The notes under the pieces: model-generated | The model's input: only the letters and a program-made list of their open reading frames with translations | The model's database searches: none | Told to the model about the DNA's origin: nothing | Translations under genes and position numbers: made by a program | Source: Bacteroidetes bacterium GWF2_40_14 | GTDB taxonomy: Bacteria > Bacteroidota > Bacteroidia > Bacteroidales > UBA932 | Direction of reading: 5' to 3' | Length of the DNA: 64,000 nt | Assembly (NCBI GenBank): GCA_001769195.1 | Contig: MEOK01000034.1 | Span: 1 to 64,000, forward strand | Shown here: positions 17,282 through 26,593 of the stretch, in pieces | Layout of the letters: each line of letters opens with the position of its first letter | How positions within the stretch are numbered: the first letter of the stretch is position 1

Positions 17282-19564
17282 ATGGATCAGTCATTAAAAA
17301 GAACGGCATCACATCTAAAAGGAGAGACCAGATATATTGACGATCTGGATAAGCCGAACAATGTTCTATACGGCTTTATCTACAGAAGTAATTTTGCTTA
17401 CGGAAAAATTGAAAAAATTGACATTGAAGAGGCAAAGAGAGTAAAAGATGTTTTCGCCATTCTTAGCTATAAGGATATTCCGGGGAAAAATTTCATGGGG
17501 GCGGTATTTGACGACGAACCTATTCTTGCCGAAGAGCATGTGGAATTTATAGGGCAGGCAATTTTGCTTATTGCAGCAAAGAGTAAATCAGCTGCTTTTG
17601 AGGCAATAACAAAGATTAAAGTCGATATTAAGGAGCTAGAACCGGTTCTGGATGTAGAAGAGTCATACACAAAAGGCAATTTTCCATTTGACCCTCTGCA
17701 CATTGTCAGTGGAGATGTAGAAGAGGGCTTCGCAAAATCTGATTTTGTCATTGAAGGAGTACTTAATACCGGTTGTCAGGAACACTTCTATCTGGAGACA
17801 CAAGCGGCAATGTCGGTTCCAAAACCTGACGGCACCATTCTGGTAAAGACATCGTCTCAGAACCCATCGGAGAACCAGCTTATAATATCTCATGCGCTCA
17901 AGTTGGAAAGCTCAAAAATTGAAGTTGTTACAGACATAATAGGAGGTGGATTCGGAGGTAAGGAGACCCAAAGTAACTGGTGTGCCGTTTGGACCTCACT
18001 TCTTGCAAACCATTGCGCCGTACCGGTTATTATGGTAATGGACAGGAGAGAAGACATGCTAATAACAGGCAAACGCCATCCTGTCAAAACCACTTATAAA
18101 GCAGGGTTCAACAAGAATGGGAGACTAAATGCATATAGCGCAAAATTCCTGTTTGACATAGGATTCAGTGCAGACCTCTCCAGATCAATAATTGAGAGGT
18201 CGTTGCTTCATCTGGACAACTCATACTACATTCCATCAGTCAAATGCGATTTATATCCATGCAGGACCAATAAACCATCCAACACAGCCTTCAGAGGGTT
18301 TGGCGCACCACAGTCAATAGCAGCAATTGAGTATGTAATGGAGGAGATATCCCGAGTTACCGGCATAGATGCTGCTGTTGTAAGGAACAGGAACTTCTAC
18401 GGTAAAAGTGTAAGAAACACCGCACCTTACGGACAAAAGATAAAAGACAACATCATAGGCGACCTTTATAAGGAACTTCTTAAAACTTCCGACTATAAAC
18501 AGAGAGTTAAGTCGTTGAAAGAGTTCAACAAGAGTTCAAAATGGAAAAAGAGAGGAATATCCATGGTGCCGGTCAAATTCGGAATTTCGTTCACTACGAG
18601 TTTTCTAAATCAGGGAGCTGCTTTGGTGAATATGTACAAGGATGGTTCGCTTGTTGTTCATCAGGGTGGTGTTGAAATGGGTCAGGGTTTGTACGATAAA
18701 ATGATGAATGTGGTCTCAAGGGAGTTTGGTATCACAAAAGAATCTGTGAGAATATGTTCTACAAACATATCTGTTATCCCAAACACATCTGCTACTGCTG
18801 CCTCAACAGGATCGGACATTAACGGACATGCAATAAAACTTGCGATTGACAGGTTGAAAAACAGGTTAAACGATTTTATCTCATTAAACTATTCCTGGGG
18901 CAAAGAGGATATAGTATGGGAAAACTCTTTCATATTCAGCAAAAAAAATCCTGAAATCAGATATCCAATATCAGAAATTATTAAAAATGCATATCTGGCA
19001 CAAGTAAGTCTCAGTGAGCAAGCCTACTATAAAACTCCCGGAATCCATTTCGACAGAGTGATTGCAAGAGGAAATCCTTTCTACTATTATGTCTTTGGCC
19101 TTTCTGTTAGTGAAGTTGAGGTTGATATGCTGACAGGGGCCCATAAGATTATTCGGACAGATATTCTTCACGATGTGGGAGAATCACTTGATAAGCTGAT
19201 AGATAAGGGACAGATAGAAGGGGCATTTGTTCAGTGTTCAGGATGGGCGACTATGGAGGAGTTGGTTTATAACAGCAAAGGGGCTCTGTTGACTGCCAGT
19301 CCGGATAGCTATAAGATTCCCGGTATAGCGGATATTCCTCAGGATTTCAGGGTGAATTTGTATGAAAAGAACCCTTTCAATGCCGGTATTTTGAAAAGCA
19401 GGGCAGTAGGTGAGCCACCATTCATATATGGTTTATCTGTCTGGTTGGCAATAAAAAATGCCCTCATATATTTTAATAAAAAGAGTTGCCGGCTCGATTT
19501 GCCTGCAACAAAGGAGAAAATACTAAAATGTGCATATTCATATGTGGAAAGCGATAAAAATTAA
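17282..19564 (+). CDS. xdhB: Xanthine dehydrogenase-type large subunit (molybdenum cofactor-binding)
   Basis: Catalytic subunit of 760 residues, normal for XdhB. Mo-pterin landmarks seen: GGGFGGKETQ (~222-231), NTAFRGFGAPQS (~338-349), EMGQGLYDKM (~464-473) and GEPPFIYGLSVWLAIKNA (~708-725), whose Glu is the catalytic base of the family. Substrate is probably a purine or other N-heterocycle; the motifs do not separate xanthine from related substrates. No XdhC-type cofactor-insertion gene is adjacent. The last 23 bp overlap the following membrane-protein gene. Confidence 0.9.
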   Translation: MDQSLKRTASHLKGETRYIDDLDKPNNVLYGFIYRSNFAYGKIEKIDIEEAKRVKDVFAILSYKDIPGKNFMGAVFDDEPILAEEHVEFIGQAILLIAAKSKSAAFEAITKIKVDIKELEPVLDVEESYTKGNFPFDPLHIVSGDVEEGFAKSDFVIEGVLNTGCQEHFYLETQAAMSVPKPDGTILVKTSSQNPSENQLIISHALKLESSKIEVVTDIIGGGFGGKETQSNWCAVWTSLLANHCAVPVIMVMDRREDMLITGKRHPVKTTYKAGFNKNGRLNAYSAKFLFDIGFSADLSRSIIERSLLHLDNSYYIPSVKCDLYPCRTNKPSNTAFRGFGAPQSIAAIEYVMEEISRVTGIDAAVVRNRNFYGKSVRNTAPYGQKIKDNIIGDLYKELLKTSDYKQRVKSLKEFNKSSKWKKRGISMVPVKFGISFTTSFLNQGAALVNMYKDGSLVVHQGGVEMGQGLYDKMMNVVSREFGITKESVRICSTNISVIPNTSATAASTGSDINGHAIKLAIDRLKNRLNDFISLNYSWGKEDIVWENSFIFSKKNPEIRYPISEIIKNAYLAQVSLSEQAYYKTPGIHFDRVIARGNPFYYYVFGLSVSEVEVDMLTGAHKIIRTDILHDVGESLDKLIDKGQIEGAFVQCSGWATMEELVYNSKGALLTASPDSYKIPGIADIPQDFRVNLYEKNPFNAGILKSRAVGEPPFIYGLSVWLAIKNALIYFNKKSCRLDLPATKEKILKCAYSYVESDKN

Positions 19565-20141
19565 CACCCCTGTAATATACATGGGTCTCACATGGGGAGC
19601 AGCCGAACTGGTGTTGGGATACTTCCTGCATATGCTCAAGGCTCCGCTGACAGGTTCTCTGCTGATGCCTATAGGAATAATATGCATGATAAGTGCTTAT
19701 TTGAAGACAGGGAGCAGGAGAGCAACGGTGTTTACATCGGTAATTGCAGCATCGTTAAAGCTTGTTACAATCCTGATTGTCCCGGTGAGCAGTTTTTATC
19801 TGGTAGTCAATCCAGTGGTTGCGATTCTGCTTGAAGGAGTTGTTCTGGTAATGCCAATAACGTTGATAAATAAAAGAGTATTCCGCAAAATGACACACAA
19901 TATGCTGCTAAGCTTCGCATCGATTTGCATTGGGATATTTTTCTATAAAATTTGCTTCCTCTCCTTCCAGATACTGCTTAAGGCAGGAACAGGAGCTCCG
20001 GCATTAGGAACGTTAAGCGTGCAGGACAACTTCAGCTTCCTGATAAGCCAAACGTTGATAAGTGCCTTTCTGGTAATGGTTTATTTAATATTGTATGTGA
20101 AGATAACAGTCTCACCTGTCATGAAAAAAACCTTCAATTGA
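19542..20141 (+). CDS. Membrane protein of unknown function, coupled to xdhB
   Basis: 199 residues with about six hydrophobic segments and short polar loops. I chose ATG 19542 (MWKAIKINTPVIYMG) over a GTG 12 bp upstream. The start lies inside xdhB in another frame, so translation is probably coupled. I do not recognise the family; the short helices with glycine-rich turns (GAAELVLGYFLHML) look somewhat like small substrate-binding integral membrane components. Its position suggests a link to uptake or anchoring for the Mo enzyme, which is inference only. The 3' end overlaps the convergent secreted-protein gene by 61 bp. Confidence 0.7.
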   Translation: MWKAIKINTPVIYMGLTWGAAELVLGYFLHMLKAPLTGSLLMPIGIICMISAYLKTGSRRATVFTSVIAASLKLVTILIVPVSSFYLVVNPVVAILLEGVVLVMPITLINKRVFRKMTHNMLLSFASICIGIFFYKICFLSFQILLKAGTGAPALGTLSVQDNFSFLISQTLISAFLVMVYLILYVKITVSPVMKKTFN

Positions 20142-20821
20142 GGAAGATCTTCTGCGCCTGTGCATATTAGATCAAGCTTTTCGGTAGATATCAGGTTTAC
20201 CTCTCCTTTATATTTCTGGATTATCACCCTCACCGACTCTATAAGTTGAGGTCCCATTGCGGCTTTCACTTCGTATACCTCTTTGTATTTTCCTTCCGGC
20301 CCAAGTGCCTTGATAGACTTGGCCAGACTGATTCTCATGTCAGCCGGGATCTCCTCCGGCCATACAAGACCAGAAACAAATTCACCTGCAGCTAAGCTTG
20401 GAATATTTGCCTCTGTTGCAATTTCCTCCATTTCTGCCTTAGAAACCTTTCCGGCTGTGCTGATTTTTACCGATAGTTTCGCTTGGGGAACCTCTACTGC
20501 AAAAAATGTAATGTGTGCACTACCATAATAAACAGCATTATAGCCATTCCAATTATATGGTTGAGCAGTTGAATACCCTGTCTTGTAGTCGTTAAAATTT
20601 TTCTGAGGCATAACGACTATCTGTATAAACTGTGTAGGGCTGCTCCCAAATTTGGCGGTATTTACGGCTCCGTCAATTTTGCATTCAAAAAGAGAAAAGC
20701 CCGGAATCTGAACCCGTCCTGCCCATTGTTTAAAGTAGTCGTGGGGAACCGGTGGCTTGACCTGGCAAACCGACATAACTGTAATAAATAACAGAGTTGC
20801 TGTAAAAATAATTTTTTTCAT
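20081..20821 (-). CDS. Secreted protein of unknown function
   Basis: 246 residues starting with a clear signal peptide (MKKIIFTATLLFITVMSVCQ). The mature part has alternating hydrophobic strands and a central stretch rich in aromatic residues (YNWNGYNAVYYGSAHITFF). I recognise no catalytic motif or family. It is followed on the same strand by nothing for 60 bp of overlap with the xdh-linked membrane-protein gene, and preceded 25 bp upstream by the FabH-like gene, which may share its transcript. Confidence 0.7.
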   Translation of the reverse strand: MKKIIFTATLLFITVMSVCQVKPPVPHDYFKQWAGRVQIPGFSLFECKIDGAVNTAKFGSSPTQFIQIVVMPQKNFNDYKTGYSTAQPYNWNGYNAVYYGSAHITFFAVEVPQAKLSVKISTAGKVSKAEMEEIATEANIPSLAAGEFVSGLVWPEEIPADMRISLAKSIKALGPEGKYKEVYEVKAAMGPQLIESVRVIIQKYKGEVNLISTEKLDLICTGAEDLPQLKVFFMTGETVIFTYNIK

Positions 20822-20845
20822 ATTGAGCAGCTTTAGTAGAGCGGT

Positions 20846-21928
20846 TTATATAGTTCTGTAAACAAGTGAATTGATGTTCATGCCAGCTCCAACAGATGCA
20901 AAGACAATTATATCTCCTTTGTTAATTTTATGTGGTTCGAGCTCTCCATTTAAAATCAGGTCGAGCAGCGTTGGCAATGTAGCTACAGATGAGTTACCCA
21001 ACTTGGATATTGTCATAGGCATTACATCTTTGGGAGAATCAGTAAGTTTATAAAGGGAGTAAAGTCTCTTTAATATTGCGTCGTCCATTTTTCCGTTTGC
21101 CTGATGTATAAGCACCTTGCTTATATCTTGGATATTTAGGTTGCTCTTTTCAAGACAATCCTTAATTGCCTGGGGAACTGTTTCGAGTGCGTATTGGTAC
21201 AGTTTTCTGCCATTCATCTTCAGATATAGGTTATCCTTGGTCTCATCGTCGCATTTGAACGATTTGCCCATATATAACATATCAGAATGGGTAAAGGTAT
21301 CTGAGCGGGTTTTGTGAGCAAGTATTCCGACAGGTGTTTCGCTCATCATAGCCTCCAGTACTACGGCACCGGCGCCATCGGCATAAAGCATACTATCTCT
21401 GTCGTGCGGGTCAGATATCCTCGACAGAACATCGGCTCCAATCACTAGAATTTTTTTGGCATCGCCCGATTTTATATAGTAATCTGCCTGAATTACTGCC
21501 TGAAGCCAGCCTGGACAACCAAATGGCAGGTCGTATGCGATTGCGTTCGGACTAACTATTCCTAATTTGTGCTTTACGCGGGCTGCCAGACTTGGAACAA
21601 TATCGGTACGTCGGTTATCACTTTTTACATCACCAAAATTGTGCGCAACAATTACATAATCAAGCTCTTCTTGATCTATGCCGGAAGATTTTATTGCCTC
21701 TGCTGCAGCAAAATATGCGATATCGGAAGTAACCAGATTGTCTGTAACATGCCTTCTTTCTGCTATAGTTGTTATTTCCAGAAACTTATCAATTATCTCC
21801 TGATTAGGTTTTTCTATTTTCTTATCGTTTTCATAAAATTCAGTTGTAAGAAAATTCTCGTTTCTTATACACTCTGTAGGAATGTAACTCCCTGTCCCTG
21901 TTATAACACTATAGATTGAGCTGCTCAT
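20846..21928 (-). CDS. Beta-ketoacyl-ACP synthase III-like thiolase-fold enzyme
   Basis: 360 residues from the ATG at 21928 (MSSSIYSVITGTGSYIP). Condenses an acyl-CoA or acyl-ACP with malonyl-ACP. The Cys-His-Asn triad is seen: FGCPGW (Cys138), LIHQANGKM (~288) and KLGNSSVATLP (~318). A longer N-terminal part than housekeeping FabH, and an insert around EKPNQEIIDKFLEITTIAERRH, point to the specialised FabH-like family found scattered in Bacteroidota, so it need not be the fatty-acid-initiating enzyme. No other fatty-acid gene is adjacent. The downstream secreted-protein gene may be co-transcribed. Confidence 0.85.
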   Translation of the reverse strand: MSSSIYSVITGTGSYIPTECIRNENFLTTEFYENDKKIEKPNQEIIDKFLEITTIAERRHVTDNLVTSDIAYFAAAEAIKSSGIDQEELDYVIVAHNFGDVKSDNRRTDIVPSLAARVKHKLGIVSPNAIAYDLPFGCPGWLQAVIQADYYIKSGDAKKILVIGADVLSRISDPHDRDSMLYADGAGAVVLEAMMSETPVGILAHKTRSDTFTHSDMLYMGKSFKCDDETKDNLYLKMNGRKLYQYALETVPQAIKDCLEKSNLNIQDISKVLIHQANGKMDDAILKRLYSLYKLTDSPKDVMPMTISKLGNSSVATLPTLLDLILNGELEPHKINKGDIIVFASVGAGMNINSLVYRTI

Positions 21929-21995
21929 ATTTATCACACAAATTTGTCTGCTTAATTGCTGACGGGTCAAATTTAAGAAAAATTATTGAACCTTA

Positions 21996-22724
21996 CTATT
22001 TAGCCATTGCCTTAGCTCTTAGTTCCGGCGGCATCTTTTCAATGGCATACCTTAAGGCAGTACGGGGCATTGTTGTCTTATTCTTCATTATATATTCAAA
22101 GACCTCATTCAGATGTGACTGACTGGCAACCTTTAGCATCCAGCCATAGCCCTTCTGAACCATATCGTCACCATCCATCAGCATGATATCGGCCAATTCA
22201 AATATCTCAGTTAGAAACTTTCCCCTTCTTGCAGGAACAATCAGTGATACTGCTGCTGCCCGTCTCATCCATCGGTTTGGTGATTTTGCCCATCTTTTTA
22301 GTTCGGGAAGGAATTCAGGGTACATCTCCAGAAAAGAGCCAACAGTATGGTTACAGAGTGTGTCGCAGGAGGCCCAGTTGTTCAGATAGGTGCCAACCCA
22401 TCTTTCAAGAAGACAGAAGTCTTTCGGAGTGAATTTTTTGTGTATGAAGTACGACCAGTTACATGCTATGAAGGACTCTTCCATCAATACCGATTTCCAC
22501 AGCTCTTCACACAATTCAAATATCTCTGCTTTTGGCAGATCCTTTATCGCTTTGAAATTCTCCTTTGCAATGTTGCCTACCATTGCCGACTTCACCCCGT
22601 ATAGATGTACCTCCTCCTTGAAAAACCGCTCTCCGCTCTTTTTTGTTTTTTCGTCAGCATTTGCTGTAAGATCCTCACGGATTTTACTGATAATTACTTT
22701 GTGATTCATTGTATTTAATGCCAT
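21996..22724 (-). CDS. AlkD-like DNA alkylation repair protein (HEAT-repeat glycosylase)
   Basis: 242 residues, helical, of the ALK/HEAT-like DNA glycosylase family that excises N3- and N7-alkylpurines without base flipping. Seen: FFKEEVHLYGVKSAMVGNIAKE (key G-V, ~34-55), NWASCDTLCNHTVG (~118-131), where the Trp and Asp match AlkD's catalytic cleft residues, and SPNRWMRRAAAVSLI (~149-163). The ATG at 22724 overlaps the stop of the upstream lipoprotein gene; an alternative in-frame ATG is at 22709. Translational coupling to that gene is likely. Confidence 0.88.
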   Translation of the reverse strand: MALNTMNHKVIISKIREDLTANADEKTKKSGERFFKEEVHLYGVKSAMVGNIAKENFKAIKDLPKAEIFELCEELWKSVLMEESFIACNWSYFIHKKFTPKDFCLLERWVGTYLNNWASCDTLCNHTVGSFLEMYPEFLPELKRWAKSPNRWMRRAAAVSLIVPARRGKFLTEIFELADIMLMDGDDMVQKGYGWMLKVASQSHLNEVFEYIMKNKTTMPRTALRYAIEKMPPELRAKAMAK

Positions 22725-23239
22725 TGATAAGCGGTGTTTGCCAGAGGGTCAATCTCCATTAGCCTGCGTACACCCTTACTTCTGTTGTTTTGCCACCAGT
22801 TATAATATGCTCTGGCGACAGCTTCATGTGCATTGCGGTCAAAAACCATCCTTAATTCAGTTGCGCTTCGCAGTGACAAAACAGGATTCTGAGAAGGGAA
22901 CCCGACAAAAAGATACTTGCTGTCTATTGCTTTTGCTCTTACAGACTCAATTGTCCATAGCACATACACACCAAGCGCACATTCATTGAGATAGAAAGAG
23001 GAGATGAAGTTGGTTGGAAAATCAGAGATAACCTGAGTTTCGTTTCTGTATTCGAGCAGGGCAGGAATGTCATTAACAGAAAATGCAGGGAGGTACAAAG
23101 AGTCGAAGCTGTTTGATTTAAGCAATCCGATAAATCGCTCCACATTGGCACCGTCTGTCTCTTCGATTGCATTTTTTTCACATGAGGTGAATCCGATTAG
23201 GGAAATTACCAACATGATAAATAATCTTAATGTTCTCAT
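22715..23239 (-). CDS. Lipoprotein, DUF4943-like
   Basis: 174 residues from ATG 23239, chosen because the protein then begins with a lipoprotein signal (MRTLRLFIMLVISLIGFTSC). The mature part contains LPAFSVNDIPALLEYRNET and FYLNECALGVYVLWTIESVR, which I recall from the Bacteroidales DUF4943 lipoproteins; that name is from memory and moderate in certainty. No known activity. Overlaps the AlkD-like gene by 10 bp at its 3' end. Confidence 0.75.
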   Translation of the reverse strand: MRTLRLFIMLVISLIGFTSCEKNAIEETDGANVERFIGLLKSNSFDSLYLPAFSVNDIPALLEYRNETQVISDFPTNFISSFYLNECALGVYVLWTIESVRAKAIDSKYLFVGFPSQNPVLSLRSATELRMVFDRNAHEAVARAYYNWWQNNRSKGVRRLMEIDPLANTAYQWH

Positions 23240-23471
23240 GGTAATTTGGTTATAATTATTGATAAAGGTATAAATAATTACTTTACCTAAATACAATATT
23301 CATAGAAAATATTGTAATAATGAAAAATGCGCAAGAACTGTTCAGCATGGTTTAGCTCTATGTTAAGCACCTTCATCCCCTTTTTTGGCACCGTCAATAA
23401 CATTCTTTTATTATTGGTATTTTAACAGAATACTTTTGTCCTTCGAAAAAATTGAATGCAATAAAAAGAAA

Positions 23472-24059
23472 ATGAAAACAAAAGAATTAATTTTATGTGC
23501 CTTGCTGGCACTGTTATCTATTACATCCTATGCAAAGGATGGTGACCACAGATTCGGATTCGAACTTAACGGAGGAACATCTTTTCCTACAAGTAAATTA
23601 GCCGGATCAATACTGAAGACTGGTGTGGGAATTGAAGGGACGTTCCATTTCAGGATATTGGATCATACCGGGTTATATGCCGGATGGGGTTGGAACAAGT
23701 TTTCTGCAGAAGAGTCATTTGCGGGAACAGATATGGATTTTGAAGAGACAGGATATGTGTTCGGACTTCAATTCAGGCACCCAGTTGCAGAATCACCGGT
23801 CTCGTTCTTTGTAAGGGCTGGAGGGCTTTACAACCATATAGAGATTGAAAATGAGGAAGGTAATATTATTGCAGATTCGGGACATGGTCTCGGATGGCAG
23901 GCTGCAGCCGGCATCTGTTTGCCTTTAGGTGGTAACTGGTGTATAGCTCCCGGGATAAAATACAACTCCCTCAAGAGAGATGTTGCAATAGAAAATGTTA
24001 CTACAAAAATGAACCATGAGTACATTTCCTTAAGAGTGGGCATTATTTGGAAATTTTAA
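23472..24059 (+). CDS. Outer-membrane beta-barrel protein (OmpA/OmpX-like porin fold)
   Basis: 195 residues with a signal peptide (MKTKELILCALLALLSITSYA) and an eight-strand-like alternation ending in a terminal aromatic (VGIIWKF), the classic outer-membrane C-terminal signature. Segments such as GFELNGGTSFPTSKL and LYAGWGWNKFSAEE resemble the 'outer membrane beta-barrel' OMP_b-brl domain. It lies 17 bp ahead of a histidine kinase, so the barrel and the two-component system probably share a transcript and may report on the envelope. Confidence 0.82.
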   Translation: MKTKELILCALLALLSITSYAKDGDHRFGFELNGGTSFPTSKLAGSILKTGVGIEGTFHFRILDHTGLYAGWGWNKFSAEESFAGTDMDFEETGYVFGLQFRHPVAESPVSFFVRAGGLYNHIEIENEEGNIIADSGHGLGWQAAAGICLPLGGNWCIAPGIKYNSLKRDVAIENVTTKMNHEYISLRVGIIWKF

Positions 24060-24076
24060 ATTCATAATATTTATAT

Positions 24077-25177
24077 TTGTCTGTGATATCAGATTTATTC
24101 AATAAGGCAAACAAGATATTTCCGGGGGGCAGGCTTTTCAGGCTGCTCCTTACTCTGGTAATTTCTATACAGGTAATAATAATACTCTACAATCACCTCA
24201 GCGGATTTTATGTTTTGGGTGGTATTGCCCATTTTTTCATACGTCTTGGAGTTGGTACAATATTAGGGTTAATTGCAGCCTACCTTGTGGCAATCCCCGA
24301 TCTGTACATAATTAGCTTCCTGAACAAATCCTTCAACTGGCACAAGAGAACATTAGCAAGAGTTGTGGTGCAGGTATCGCTGGCGATACTGCTTGCAGTA
24401 ATTGCATCTACACTAATAACAATACTCTCCCATTCCATAAGCTCTTATAGAGAGGGGTTGGGGAAAATTCTGATTTACAATGCTCTTATCTTCTCTGTTG
24501 TAAATATAATGCTAATGGCAATAATGGAGGGATGGCAGTTTTCCATGGAGAGCACCAGAGCAAAGAAAAGGGCTGAGAAACTGGAAAGGGAGTTATCTCA
24601 AGTACGCTTTGAAGTACTTAAAAGTCAAATAAATCCGCACTTTATGTTTAACAGTCTCAATGTGCTTTCCGGATTAATTGAGAAGGACTCAGAAAAGGCC
24701 CAGCGGTTCATAGACGAGTTTTCACAGATATACCGATATGTTCTGGAAACTATAGAGAAACCGGTTGTGTCGCTTGGTGAAGAGCTGGGATTTGTACGTT
24801 CCTATATATTCCTGCAACAAATAAGATATGGGGGATCGCTCAGGCTTGCGGTTGACATTCCCTCTTTTTTTCTTCATAAACTTCTGCCCCCTTTGTCGCT
24901 GCAGACGGTTTTGGAAAATGCCATCAAACATAATATTGTTAATGATTCACAACCATTGAATATTGAGATATATGCACAGGATAGCTGGTTATATGTCAAA
25001 AACAATATTCAACTGAAAATTTCTGCCGGCAGGTCAACCGGTATTGGTCAGAACAATCTTTTGAAAAGATATTCGATGATAAGTGAAAGGCTTCCGTATT
25101 TTATGCTTGGGGCCGATAGCTATATTGCAAAACTACCTTTAATTGAAAGTGAATATGACGAGGGTTCTGATAATTGA
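24077..25177 (+). CDS. LytS/YpdA-type sensor histidine kinase
   Basis: Membrane kinase of about 366 residues: four hydrophobic helices (~18-155), a coiled-coil linker and a His_kinase domain with the phospho-acceptor in QINPHFMFNSLN (His ~188), an N-box (LENAIKHN, ~280) and a glycine loop (RSTGIGQNNL, ~330). The start is uncertain: TTG at 24077 or GTG at 24083; no ATG is in range. It overlaps the response regulator by 23 bp, so the two form a pair. The stimulus is not known; the upstream barrel gene suggests an envelope signal. Confidence 0.88.
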   Translation: MSVISDLFNKANKIFPGGRLFRLLLTLVISIQVIIILYNHLSGFYVLGGIAHFFIRLGVGTILGLIAAYLVAIPDLYIISFLNKSFNWHKRTLARVVVQVSLAILLAVIASTLITILSHSISSYREGLGKILIYNALIFSVVNIMLMAIMEGWQFSMESTRAKKRAEKLERELSQVRFEVLKSQINPHFMFNSLNVLSGLIEKDSEKAQRFIDEFSQIYRYVLETIEKPVVSLGEELGFVRSYIFLQQIRYGGSLRLAVDIPSFFLHKLLPPLSLQTVLENAIKHNIVNDSQPLNIEIYAQDSWLYVKNNIQLKISAGRSTGIGQNNLLKRYSMISERLPYFMLGADSYIAKLPLIESEYDEGSDN

Positions 25178-25913
25178 AGATGAGATAATCGCAGCCGAGA
25201 GGCTTGAAAAAACACTTGAGGAAATAGACAGCGACATACAGATTGTTGCGAAAACAGGATCCATAAAAGAGTCTGTTCAATGGCTGTTATCAAATATTGC
25301 CGACCTTATATTCCTTGACATTCAACTGTCTGATGGTCTCAGCTTTAGTATTTTTGATCAGGTGAAGGTTAACACACCAATAATTTTCACTACAGCATAC
25401 GATCAGTATGCAATAAAGGCATTCAAACTGAATAGCGTATCCTATCTGTTAAAGCCCATAAAAAAAACAGAACTTGCAGAGAGCCTAAAAAAATACAGAC
25501 AAAACAAAACATACTACAACGTCGACTTTAGTGCATTGCTGGCCGAAATCAGAGAAAAGGCTCCGGAATACAGGAAGCGGTTTCTAATACAGACAGGTGA
25601 TAAATTCAGAAAAGTCGAAATTGAAAATATTGCATATTTTTATGTGTCTGACGGACACGTTTCGCTTAGGACTTTTAACGGCCACTCTTACCCGGTAGAT
25701 TCAACACTCGACACAATTGAAAATTCAGTAGATCCTGTGCAATTTTTCAGAATCAACAGACAATATCTCATATCGATGCAATCTATTGCCAATATGACTG
25801 CCTGGTCCAGGAGCAGGATAAAAATTGTACTGAACCCCGCAGCAGAAAACGAAATGGATACAATTGTAAGTATAGACAGGTCAGCAGAATTTAAAAACTG
25901 GATGAACAAATGA
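25155..25913 (+). CDS. LytTR-family response regulator
   Basis: 252 residues from ATG 25155 (MTRVLIIEDEIIAAERL). Receiver domain ~1-120 with acidic pair EDE, phospho-acceptor Asp in LIFLDIQLSDG (~55), Thr in FTTAYDQ (~82) and Lys in YLLKPI (~103). The LytTR DNA-binding domain covers ~150-250 (IENIAYFYVSDGHVSLRT, FFRINRQYLIS). Partner of the overlapping histidine kinase. Its last 4 bp overlap the methyltransferase start (ATGA). Confidence 0.92.
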   Translation: MTRVLIIEDEIIAAERLEKTLEEIDSDIQIVAKTGSIKESVQWLLSNIADLIFLDIQLSDGLSFSIFDQVKVNTPIIFTTAYDQYAIKAFKLNSVSYLLKPIKKTELAESLKKYRQNKTYYNVDFSALLAEIREKAPEYRKRFLIQTGDKFRKVEIENIAYFYVSDGHVSLRTFNGHSYPVDSTLDTIENSVDPVQFFRINRQYLISMQSIANMTAWSRSRIKIVLNPAAENEMDTIVSIDRSAEFKNWMNK

Positions 25914-26548
25914 TAAAAGATATTTGCCGGAACAATCTTACTAAATTTCTGATCAGGGCAATTTCGAAGATGCCTGAAGCAGAAAAACTATTAATATTGG
26001 ACATAGGATGTGGGACAGGAGTTCCAACGATAGAATTGTCGAAACATCTCAATGGAACCATTCATGCAGTCGATTCTGATGAAACTTTACTGCGACAACT
26101 TGATGAAAAGATAATAAAATCCAGGTTGTCCAAAAGAATATTTACATTTCATCAATCAATTTTTGAGATTGATTTGTCTTCACAATTATATGATATAGTC
26201 CTGGCTGAAGGGTTATTAAATATTATCGGCTTTCAAAAAGGCCTCCAGATTGTCAGGAAGATAATTAAAGACAATGGTTATTTTATAATCCATGATGAGT
26301 TTGCTAAACATGAAGAGAAGCTGATTTTGATTGATAGCTATAAGTATAAAATAATCGATTCGTTCATAATAGATGAAAAAACGTGGTGGAAAGATTATTA
26401 CAAGTGTCTGGAAGAAAAAATTTCATTGGTAGATGACATTAACAAATCTGATACTTATGAAAATGAGTTAAAAGAGATAGAGTCATATAAAAAGCAGCCT
26501 CACTTATTCTGCTCTATTTATTATGTGCTTCAGAAACAAGCAATTTAA
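25910..26548 (+). CDS. Class I SAM-dependent methyltransferase
   Basis: 212 residues. Motif I is LDIGCGTGVPTIEL (~30-43), with an acidic residue at the end of strand 2 (HAVDSDE, ~55) and motif-IV-like DIVLAEGLLN (~98). The ATGA overlap with the response regulator puts it in the same operon as the barrel protein and two-component system. The target is not predictable; a small molecule or lipid is as likely as protein. No terminator hairpin is visible in the 45 bp to the convergent cupin gene. Confidence 0.83.
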   Translation: MIKDICRNNLTKFLIRAISKMPEAEKLLILDIGCGTGVPTIELSKHLNGTIHAVDSDETLLRQLDEKIIKSRLSKRIFTFHQSIFEIDLSSQLYDIVLAEGLLNIIGFQKGLQIVRKIIKDNGYFIIHDEFAKHEEKLILIDSYKYKIIDSFIIDEKTWWKDYYKCLEEKISLVDDINKSDTYENELKEIESYKKQPHLFCSIYYVLQKQAI

Positions 26549-26593
26549 ATGAGAGAAAATGCTTAGATAAGTGGCAGAGAGAACATTATATTG

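Noticed and set aside
24072-24079. Internal promoter (TATATTTG) for the LytS kinase gene
   Set aside because: The box overlaps the start codon region (TTG 24077), so a transcript from it would begin inside the coding sequence; more likely chance, with the kinase co-transcribed from the barrel gene.
24100-24130. Riboswitch or RNA leader in the barrel/kinase operon
   Set aside because: No conserved aptamer blocks; the GC-rich patch is coding.
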